DNA of 64,000 nt from positions 372,001-436,000 of the forward strand of contig WACJ01000047.1 of assembly GCA_008973525.1 (NCBI GenBank), in the 5' to 3' direction. The stretch is from Stenopsyche tienmushanensis. Taxonomy: Eukaryota; Arthropoda; Insecta; Trichoptera; Stenopsychidae. This document shows positions 54,801 to 64,000 of this stretch, in pieces. A model generated the notes under the pieces. It was not told the origin of the DNA. It searched no databases and saw only the letters and a program-made list of their open reading frames with translations. The stretch's first letter is position 1. The number at the start of each line of letters is the position of its first letter. Both the position numbers and the translations under genes were made by a program.

Positions 54801-57800
54801 TTTTGAATTAGATTCCATAGCGCTAAATTTTCAGCATTTTTGACAAACGAAGACCGACACATTTTACAGCGACCATTTATGCCTTCCATAAGATCGAAAT
54901 TATTAAAACAAAACCTGGCTGTCATGCTAGGGGAATTGACACGTTTTCAGTCTTTTCGTTTGCCACTTTCCTGTGCTGAAAAAAATGGCTGAATCATTCA
55001 TTCATTCGACCCGTTTGAAAGGTCCGCCCTTTGGAGCGGAAAGCACTTTTCAAAACGAAAGGAAAACTGAAAATACCGAGAGAAATCGGCGAGACTAAAC
55101 ACGGACCGACACCCTCCCGAAACGTTTTATTTGTCGAGTGACCGATTTCGACAGCCCTTATGGGTTTTGTTTTATTTTCCTCTCATAATAAATGAATTTT
55201 AAATATCATACTATATTTACATAACACACTATGACGTTCGGGCAGAGCGAACGATGCTCTATACGAGCCGAATCTACATTAACAGCAAACAGAGCGGAAA
55301 TTGAATCGGAAATTGACTATTCGCAGTTGGAAAAAAGCCCGAAACAGAAGACAATACAAACGATCTAAAAGCGCCATTTCTCTTCAAAAGTGGAAACGAC
55401 GCAGTTTTTAAATCGAACATAACACCGAATGCTTTATTTGCGAATGAAATTAATAACACAATATATGAAATATGAACAGGATTTAAAAGCTGATTTTCAC
55501 AGCCTTCAACATAAGTACATTTGTGACGTGAAAAGCTTCAATGCCTAAATATTCACTTTTAAACAAAAATAAACCACGACAGATCGCAAATATTCATGAA
55601 TGCTTTGTGAGTTTCGTATTCAGAGAAGGGTACTTAATTTCCTTTTTAATCCCGTTACGTCTTTTCCCATTTCAAAACAGGTTAAATACTATCAATATTA
55701 AAGAAAACTCTAAATAGCACAATGACTTCCATTTGACAAATATTTACTTTTTACACAATAAGAACAGTATTTATGCTATTGCATAAGAAATTCACGACAA
55801 ATTTACTATCAATTATCCTGAGATTTATGAAAGATTTATTATTTCATATTATTTTAATATACTCATCAATTCGAGAAATCGACATAACCAGATTGATTAT
55901 GGAAATAAATAAAAATAAAGCGAACAACACATCAACCAATTTGGCAGAAAATGCATTTATGATGAGTAAATTAAACAGCAATATTAAAAACAGAAATAAG
56001 ACTAAATAAGTGAAAAAATCACATAATTCAATGACAATGATGATTGTATTCATATTTTGTTATGACATTTTAATTCTCATTATTATCGAACTGTTATACG
56101 ATGTGCCCTAATACTGTTGATTTTACATAAAAGGTCTTCTTCGAGGATGAATGATCTAAATGACCATGTCGAGGCAACTCTGGATTAAGATTAAGAATTT
56201 TATTGAGAAGATTTTCTTTGGCAATGTTTATTTTTTGGACTTACAAAATATAATTAATTTATGCATATAATTGAATGGCTATACAAGCTATTGAATTATT
56301 ACAATACTCAGTTTAAAAAAACGTCTAACGTTTGAATAAAACTAATATTTTTTGAAATATCCGTATATTTACGAGACCGTATCATTATTGTGCATGACAA
56401 CAAATACACAAAGCTCAAATAAAAATATTTTATTGAATCCTTTATTTTCAATTGGGGAATTAAAGCAATATGGCCGCCGAAGAGATCCAGGGAAGAGTTG
56501 CAGGCACCGTGACGAATGTTCGGCAGTAAAACCGTTTCAGGCGATATCGCAATACCGATAAGAGATAAAAGCGCGGGAAACCGACCAGTACTTTCTCCCG
56601 GGCGGCCATATTTTACAGTCCTCCGACCAGTTTATGGCAACATTACTGTACGGGTACTGGGACACAATTCAAGGTTGTAGTAACGACTTCTGCGCTACCA
56701 ATCGACCGAAAACTTATAATGACCTCCGGTCAAATTGACAAAAGCCTAACTACTTTCATCTTATTCAATGTGCTTAAGCATTGTGTTGACCCTTTTGTCA
56801 ATAAGATAGTCTGGCCAAATCAATATGATTTGGCAATTTTTCTAATAGTAGTTATGTGTAGATCTTACCAAATCATTCTGAGTATGTCCTTTTAAAAAAT
56901 CGGAATCCTTATGTTTTTAAAAAAATGATATTTATATTTATGTACCTAGAGCTAATAAAATAGGTTTGGCTAGACTTAATTAGGCTAGACGTTTTTCTAA
57001 ATTTTCTCAATAAAATAATTTATGATATTTCTTACGCTGATCTAAATTTTTATTTTGTTTTTAAGAAATCCATTTTGCATCATATGTTTGGTAAAACCAA
57101 AGCTTTTTTACCTGTGCTGCAGAAAATGTTTTCGAATCATATATTAATAAAACCCAAATTAGAATATTTCGTACGATAGTTGTTTATCTATTTAATTGAC
57201 GGGCGTACATTAAACCATTTCATTGGGAGAAGGGTTAAACAAAACTTGAATATATGCTTAACTAAATTTGTTACAGAACATACGCACTGAACGTCAAATA
57301 TACTATAAATAGCATAAATGGAAAGATTCCACATGATGGCATCCTATAAAACATTGAAAGCAAGTCAAATATGGACTTAAAATCCAAAATATTTTAATAA
57401 GCAAATAGCCAAACTTTTCGCTGTTATTTCTTCGATAAACAAAACGAACAAAAAACCCAGTGCCGTCGTAATAAATCTACGGGGAAATGAAACACGCGCC
57501 CCCACATTGATTTTCCCATAAATGAAAATTATTAAATAAAACTTTTTCAATTACTAGTACATTCTATCGGGGTTGACGAGAGTTTCCAATTTTCGTTCCT
57601 GTATCGAAATATTTCGATGGCAATTTGCGTTGGAGTATTTGTCACATAAAAATACAGAGATGTGAAAATTGCTTTCCCAAATTGTTTACCATTCACAAGC
57701 AAACTTTTCAGCGTCTAAGAGCGCCAGAAAAAAACATTTTATTATCAAGAATTTATTGATAAAAGATATTAAAATCAATTTAATTACAAGCCGATATCAT

Positions 57801-58589
57801 CTATTATATTCCACGTCGTTTTTTCATTGAAAATATATTCAATTTCACGATAGGGATTTATATAACTAATCGGTGCTCATATTTAATGAGATGTGATTAA
57901 ATTTCTCAATCATTATTTTCTGAGCGTTTCCACAGAACTAACAACGATAGATGCTCGAAATGATTTTTCATGATTTTTTTTAATGATGTTAAAATAATCG
58001 TATCATTTTAAATTTTTGACATTATTTTACAACAACCTTAAAGTACTAATTTGTTTTATTTTTTTTTAAACAAAAAACAAAATGGCGGAGTTATAAGGTA
58101 TTCCATTAGTTGCCTTTTATCGTGATATCAAACGGTTCGCCACTTGTCGAAAGTTTCCTGTTGAACTGAAATCGAAAATGGAAATATTTTTTGATTTTTA
58201 ATGTGTATAGGCAGTCAACTAAACTATACAAATTTAAAAAAGTATAAAATTAAAAACTAAATAGGCTTTATAGTTCTAGTATAACTTTCATATTTTTTTT
58301 TGATAATTTTTACCCCAAAAAAAATATTTATTTACGCGAAAACCTTAAAACTTTAGTTTAGTTGACTAGATAATACTATAGTGAGAAACATACCAAAACT
58401 TCAATTAGGTTTATCAATAACTTTTTAAGCTACAACTGGCGAACATTTTAAAAATGCAGTGAAATTTAACGACTAAATATGGGATCTTCCACATTTGCCC
58501 CAATTCTGTGGCCCGTAATGTGTTAAGATATTTTGACATTTTTGTTTCGAAAATTTAACCACACACGACACACAATCGAGCTAAACTTG
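45830..58589. other. Long non-coding stretch with scattered GC islands
   Basis: No gene was recognised. GC-richer islands lie at about 46900-47110, 48200-48330, 49720-50230, 52900-53110, 54940-55140 and 56460-56720. In an intron of this size such islands are candidates for conserved regulatory DNA. A short trinucleotide-like patch (ACTACTATTACTACTACTAC) lies near 51470. The 12-bp inverted repeat at 56467-56612 is listed separately. Confidence 0.45.
56467..56612. repeat. 12-bp perfect inverted repeat AATATGGCCGCC / GGCGGCCATATT, 122-bp spacer
   Basis: Arms lie at 56467-56478 and 56601-56612. Each contains GCCAT or its complement inside GGCGGCCATATT, resembling the core bound by Pho/YY1 proteins. 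The spacer is one of the GC-richest parts of the window. Regulatory function is a guess. Confidence 0.3.
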
Positions 58590-58639
58590 ACTTCGAGCTA
58601 CTTCGAGATGACTTCGAGTAACTTCGAGATGACTTCGAG
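58590..58639. repeat. Short tandem array of ACTTCGAG
   Basis: Five exact copies of ACTTCGAG start at 58590, 58600, 58611, 58621 and 58632. The spacing alternates 10 and 11 bp, equivalent to a 21-bp repeat made of two related halves. Confidence 0.85.
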
Positions 58640-58990
58640 CAACTTTAATTTCGCATAACTACAGTTAGAGATATATGAGTGCAATATAACAATAATTATA
58701 CTTAGTTATACTTCCGAAATTCCCCCCTTAAATTAAAGATTTATACCCCAAATCACTACGTTAATAGTTGATTCAAAAATAAGCAAAATACAATGAAAAT
58801 ATATCTAAACAAATAACATTTAATTGGACTATACAAATACGAAATGTTTATGTATATAATTTAAGAATGACAGCTGTCATGTCTTCAGTGAACAATTCTA
58901 AATAAAAAATGTATTATCATTTCAACAATCGAAGGTACCTTATTTAATCAAAAATAAAATATTATAGATAGATAGCTTTAACATTGAGAT
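58640..58990. other. Non-coding stretch, nothing recognised
   Basis: AT-rich DNA between the two small tandem repeats; no feature seen. Confidence 0.5.
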
Positions 58991-59078
58991 ATGAATGGTA
59001 CTGTTATGTATGTAATTAAATTGAAGGAGGAAAAATGAATGGTACTGTTATGTATGTAATTAAATTGAAGGAGGAAAA
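58991..59078. repeat. 44-bp exact tandem duplication (two copies)
   Basis: 58991-59034 is repeated without a mismatch at 59035-59078, and the next seven bases (ATGAATG) begin to repeat the unit again. The absence of divergence points to a recent event or an assembly artefact. Confidence 0.9.
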
Positions 59079-62003
59079 ATGAATGAAACCCTCAAGAATG
59101 GAAGGTAATGTATTGTGCCGTATGGAGAAAGACGTTTGTGTGCCCATTTAAATGGTTGACAGGTACGGTTGGATAACAATATCCCGTATCATGTACGATT
59201 GTTACATTTTACTGCCGTTCCTCCGAAAAAGCCTCCATTATAAGTTCGAGAAGTGTAAGATAGGCACAAAATTGAAAAAGGAATATGCAAAGAAGTAAAA
59301 AGAGCAGACACCGAAGACGCAACTCCTACGAGAAGAACGAATCGAGGATGAATGGAGAACGGGAAGAGAATGTTGTCCCGAGGAAATAATGGCAAGACCA
59401 AATGGCGAAGTTTTGATAAGGGACCCTTTATTACAGTTATTCCCACTCTCGGCTAAAATATGTTGTTTCCCACTTCCCGGGAAAATAATATTTTAGGTAC
59501 ACAATCCGGTGCGGTGAGCGAGTTAATTCGCCTGCGAGGGCCGAACAATCATACCCGACTTGCAAATAAGAAGATTAAACATCTGCCTAAGTAGAGAGGC
59601 CTGCGAGGGAGGAAATATAAAGGTTAACATGTCGAGGTTCTGACCTTTGATACCTTAATTTAATTAAAGCCGATCGAGTGTTTACAAGCGCGAAGCGAAA
59701 TGTGCGTACGAGTTCACTGACTGAAAATACGAAATACGGGGGAATTTTGTTATACCCCTGGAAGCATTCTGGTTATGATGGGCACTAATCACTCTCCCCG
59801 AGCCGGAATATATCATCCCCAATCATAAAAAAACACACATAAATCACAGCAGGCTTTTTGCGTATCGACCCATTTTTCAGATGCTAATCGTCTTTTTGCG
59901 TGCTATCATATGATGCCGGGAGCTGAATCCGCTACTATCTATTTTTCATTGGATTTATTCTTATCAAAAAGGGAAATTAAATTTACATGTCAAAGCAGCT
60001 TATTATTTGAAACATGCATGATTTAACAGTCCTATTGATAATTCTATTAGAGATAAAAATATCCCATGGGTAATTTTATCAAACTCAATCGATTCATATG
60101 TTATAATCGACAGTCGCTGATGAAAATCAACATCGCATTCATTTCATTCAGTGATTTAAAACACTTTTTTGAGGTGGATTTTAACAATCCCTTTTATGAG
60201 ACCTTTGTCAATCATTTTGACATGGTTTTTCATGGCGTATATATGTTTTTTAAAAATGTGATCGCCAGCCACACCTCTTGTAGGATTCGAACCCAAGATG
60301 ATTGAGTTACTGTAGAAATTTAAGGACGCCAATTGAAAATACATAGCAATTGAGTAATTATTTCAAATATAGAACATTCCCGGATTTTCAAGGAAATTTT
60401 TCAATTTGTATGAATTTTACTCATAAGTATATATTATTACAGTCCGAACAAAACCATATATTAATAATAGTCTTTGATTTTTTTTTATATTGGGAGCATT
60501 CCCACAGAAGTTCAAACGAGGAACGTGTAAAATATTATAAAATACAGTTTATTCTCATTAATAAACAGAAAGTTTGCTTTACATAATAATGTTCTAACGA
60601 GGTATTATTTTCTTTTTTTAATATAATTTAAATTTTAGCTAAAACAAACAAAAATCCTGAATATTTTTTAATGTTATATTGCGTTGTTGCTGATGCTTAT
60701 TTCTAGGCTTTGGTATGTTCAATGCTTTTTTCATCCAGTACACAATCGGGTAATGGAGCGTTAATGGTGGAGAAACGAGCTGACAGGACCAAACCCAGAG
60801 TGCAGGACGTAATTAAATGGTTCGTGCGCCCGAAATACCAATGGAAGTCCTGTGAGATGATTCACTAGCCCTTTACACATGTACAAAGTTATACGATACA
60901 CCGCCATGTTTTCAAGACAAAGAAGCATATTGCATTGAAAATCTATTTCAAGAGGATATAATATACATGGATGTAAGTGGTGTATGTTATTTATTAAAAT
61001 TTTCCTCATAATTATGAATGGCATTACACTAATATTAAATGGTGCATGACGACAACGTTTCGGTATCATTGACAAGAGACCTTCCGTAATGCGCCATAAA
61101 AGCGGAAAGTGAGCTTCGTTATAGGTACTATAGTCCAATAAAAGTGGAGCATATTATGAGCAATATCAGCTGTAAATGAAGAATCGTCCTCCAAGTGGCG
61201 ATTCACCATGACATTATCACGAAGAGGAGACATAAAAACCTCATCCTGGTGTACACGACGAAAGAGCTTCCCGGAATTGCGAAACTTAGCCAAAAGAGAA
61301 ATTGAAGTGCTTCTTCAAACTACCCCTGGGCGATAAACAAAGCAAGCGGAATATTGAAATAAATAACAACAATCTCGCAAGAGGGATGGTAAGCGCTTCA
61401 AAGACAAATATTGACAACGCTTTAAAATAAAAAAAAGCTTCAAAGTGTGGATCAAAATTATGTGTGCACTGGATTAAAAGAAACGCCCTGGGCAAAGGAC
61501 TCAAACGTAAAAAAAATCATTCCAATTTTTTTTTATATCTATTTTCAGATACGCAATTGAGTTTTCAATTTTATTCCATGGAGAAATTGAGGCTCACTCA
61601 AAGTATAGATTTCCGATCAATTCGAGATAAAAATATTCAGCCTAAAAAAGGTCTCAATTCTTACCAAAAGCCATCACATTCATAACAGTTATCGCCATCT
61701 ACGATCGCCCTACGAGGAAAAACCGTGTAAGTTATACAAGGGTTAAGTTTCTTCTCGAATTGAATATAAATTGCATACCTAAGCGAGATAAGTTCAATGC
61801 ATGTCTTTAATTCAAATATAATACCATAATGCAGACATTTTGAAATTTTGCCACAAGAATACATTTTAAGACTCACTGCACTAAGTTTTTATGTGTATTT
61901 GGCTATTAATATTAAAATCATCATAAAATAAAATATTGCACAGCCTGTTCAGGAATATATAAAGCTACATTTAAATTCATGGGGTTGATGTTGTTAAATT
62001 CAT
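59079..62003. other. Non-coding stretch, nothing recognised
   Basis: A purine-rich, GC-richer region at 59190-59620 is followed by AT-rich DNA. A tRNA T-arm-like string near 60270-60295 (minus) has no cloverleaf around it. The 125-codon minus frame at 60761-61138 overlaps another frame and matches nothing known. Confidence 0.45.
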
Positions 62004-62042
62004 GTAGTAAATACATCACCCTACCGGTGATGTATTTACTAC
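62004..62042. repeat. Perfect hairpin, 17-bp arms, 5-nt loop
   Basis: GTAGTAAATACATCACC at 62004-62020 and its exact complement at 62026-62042 flank CTACC. It lies about 240 bp upstream of the hAT remnant and could be a subterminal structure of that element or a separate small foldback. Confidence 0.85.
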
Positions 62043-62279
62043 ACCTCGACTCTAATAATGGGAATATCGATATGAAATATAATAGATACGGTGTTCAGAA
62101 TTTTTGTATTCCTCCGTAATATAATTACGAATCACATCAAAGTATTATAGTATATAAGTATAGATCTGCAGCGACGGAAATAAATCATTTGTCGGGAAAT
62201 CAGGAATTTTGCGAGTTTTAGTCCATGTCTCAGCAGAAAGGAATTTTATCAGTCACATTGATGGTGTTATACGAAAATG

Positions 62280-62536
62280 GGGGCTCACGCGGTCATCAAT
62301 TCGAACAAGCATTTAAATATCTGATGACGAACTCCAACAAGTATAGAGGCTGAGCGTGCATTTTCAGCAGCAAGTTGCCTGGCTTCCAAAATCAGATCCA
62401 AACTAAATGGCGAAACACTCGATGCTTTAATGTTACTTCGGGCATATTTTCAAAATGATATTTGAATTTTTTTTTTGGTCTAATGCAATCCCGAAATCCC
62501 GGGATCGAAATTTTGGCTCGGGATTGGATTCCCTAG
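62280..62536 (+). mobile_element. 3' fragment of a hAT transposon
   Basis: The fragment comprises the end of a hAT transposase (next entry) and about 70 bp of 3' non-coding DNA. This ends in a palindromic, C+G-rich part (AATCCCGAAATCCCGGGAT) and GGATTGGATTCCCTA near 62535. Read inward, the end starts TAGGGAATCCAATCCCG, the style of many hAT terminal repeats. No matching 5' end was found upstream, so the 5' boundary given is only the start of the recognisable part. Confidence 0.7.
62331..62465 (+). pseudogene. hAT transposase C-terminal dimerisation domain remnant
   Basis: This frame reads TPTSIEAERAFSAASCLASK, then IRSKLNGETLDALMLLRAYF and QNDI, with a stop at 62463-62465. It is the hAT C-terminal (hATC) dimerisation motif: the family shows a P.(S/T).EAERAFS block and a LR..L....L..L..L(R/K) block. 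Just upstream, at about 62330, a one-base shift separates it from AFKYLMT in another frame, which would be the preceding hAT residues. Only the last ~45 residues are intact, out of a protein usually about 600-700 long, so it is a dead fragment. Confidence 0.88.
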
Positions 62537-64000
62537 ATGTAATAGATTTCATGGGAGACGATTATATGGAAAATATTTTTTATGTGTTGGTTTCTCTTAA
62601 GTGGTTAAGTTAGTAGTTAGTAATAATAATCTATGGAATGTCGAAGATAAACCATCGATAAAAATCGCTAAGCGAGTAAAACGCTTCTCTGCATTACTCG
62701 AACGATTCTATTATGTATATGGCATAAAAAATAATTTTGAATAAGCATGTTTCCCCTCCCAAAATAAAAAAATCTCCCCAGTTACGTCATTATACATAAT
62801 ATACCTCAACTACAACGAAAATGACGTTGTTTTATAGGAACATTACGGGGACCGCAGTGCAAGTCACAATATGCTCAATCCAAGCGAGAGCTTCCTGAAA
62901 AGCGCAAAATCTTTTTTTCCACCCCAAGATAACATGACCGCCCCCCATAAAAAGGGAACGTATATGGCCAGTACAATAAAAATGAAATGATATCCCCCCC
63001 GAAACGCGAATGTCGCATCCGAACGATAAAACTTCAAATCCGCGCATAAAAAATCCATATAATTATATCCAGGCCGGATTACAAAATGTTCGAAGGTGGG
63101 AGGGGTCGAGTATAAATTTTCACTTTTATATCGGATAAAATAAATGCAAAAGCGGTTAATGGAATGACGGGCCATAAAATGAACGAATCTATCGCTCTGT
63201 GCGGCTTTGATTAAAAATATTGTTTGGACAGGTATTTGCTTACGGGGTCAGGCTACGTTATATCGACGAGGCTTACAAACTCGAAATGACATTATTTTAT
63301 GGCTTTCAATTAATAGTAATATTTTCATAAAAATGCGATAAATTTTACGCCCTTACTAAAATTTAAATTTGATGCAACCTATACGGAAAACCAATCAATT
63401 TTCGCGTAAACCATAAAAAGCGCCGGGCATTAAATTAAGGGCGGCGGCTGAAAATAATTCATTAAGCCGAGCAAAATTTTGCGCTGTGCTTTAAAAAATG
63501 AAATTCGCAATCTGTGACTTTTATTATATAGTTGTGTGACAGGGAAAAGTATGTCTTATTGAAAAGCACAATAAGCCAAGAACGTGTACAATTACCTCCA
63601 TATTGGGCGGACGTAATAAATTACGTATTTTTCACGACAGCACAAAGAAAAAGAAAATATCGACGAAATTATTTCGGTTCGTGAAAAGAGCTTCAGCTGA
63701 AAAATGATTTCTTCCACGTTTCTACTTCTCTGAAGAATAATATTATACGGAACGTGGTTTGTTGCACAGTAAAATTGAATACATGACAATTAATATTCAA
63801 ACTTAATATTAAATGGTTCGATATTACAAAGTCGTATACATGTATTTTTGATTTCGAATTGAATATAGGATGTAAGGATTTAGATTCATATCCAGGATGC
63901 GTATTAGAAATAAAAATACAATATTGAGAAAAATTTTACAATTAATTATGTTTAAATAATTTTACAACTCATTGATGAATTCACCTATCCCACTATTCCT
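62537..64000. other. Non-coding stretch, nothing recognised
   Basis: 62810-63480 is GC-richer, with overlapping short minus-strand frames that match nothing. The remainder is AT-rich. If the tomosyn model holds this is still the intron upstream of the exon at 13129-13226. Confidence 0.45.

Noticed and set aside
60265..60300. tRNA T-arm-like GGGTTCGAATCC on the minus strand
   Set aside because: No acceptor, D-arm or anticodon arm could be folded around it.
1..64000. CRISPR arrays, rRNA, bacterial-type operons
   Set aside because: No regularly spaced repeats, rRNA or dense gene arrangement; the composition and the exon are those of an animal genome.

Overview
This window looks like non-coding DNA from an insect nuclear genome. 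It is roughly two-thirds A+T, has no long open reading frames, and carries decayed class II transposons, an LTR-like repeat pair and one recognisable microRNA. The microRNA (miR-970) is an insect family. The single recognisable exon matches tomosyn, the Lgl-family WD40 syntaxin-binding protein, and its wording suggests a dipteran. I cannot name the species. The longest open frames (136 and 127 codons) are about what chance gives at this base composition, so I do not call them genes.

Layout. The key locus is on the minus strand. A 98-nt tomosyn exon lies at 13129-13226, with a good acceptor on its upstream side and, on its downstream side, a donor that fits the U12-type (minor spliceosome) consensus. 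A strong ordinary U2-type donor follows 59 nt later. No other tomosyn exon was found. The start of the gene should therefore lie beyond 64000 and the rest of it to the left of position 1, so most of the window would be two very large introns (at least 13.1 kb and 50.7 kb). The mir-970 hairpin (43201-43272, minus) is on the same strand as the exon and would lie in the upstream intron, so it may be co-transcribed with tomosyn.

Mobile DNA. There is a complete but internally deleted 956-bp mariner with both terminal repeats and a TA target duplication (8890-9845, plus). A second mariner of a different lineage is 3'-truncated but keeps its 5' terminal repeat (about 25785-26587, minus). The C-terminal end of a hAT transposase, with a probable 3' terminus, lies at about 62280-62535 (plus). 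A pair of ~0.53-kb LTR-like repeats (13851-14380 and 18485-19040) lies in opposite orientation 4.1 kb apart; if transcribed together they could form a long double-stranded RNA.

Smaller structures include a perfect 17-bp-arm hairpin (62004-62042), a 44-bp exact tandem duplication (58991-59078), a short array with 10/11-bp alternating spacing (58590-58639), two Grainyhead-type AACCGGTT sites one helical turn apart (45812-45829) and a 12-bp inverted repeat with Pho/YY1-like cores (56467-56612). Two stretches (2830-4220 plus; 23361-23654 minus) look more coding-like than their surroundings but match nothing I recognise. The remainder is AT-rich sequence with scattered GC-richer islands.
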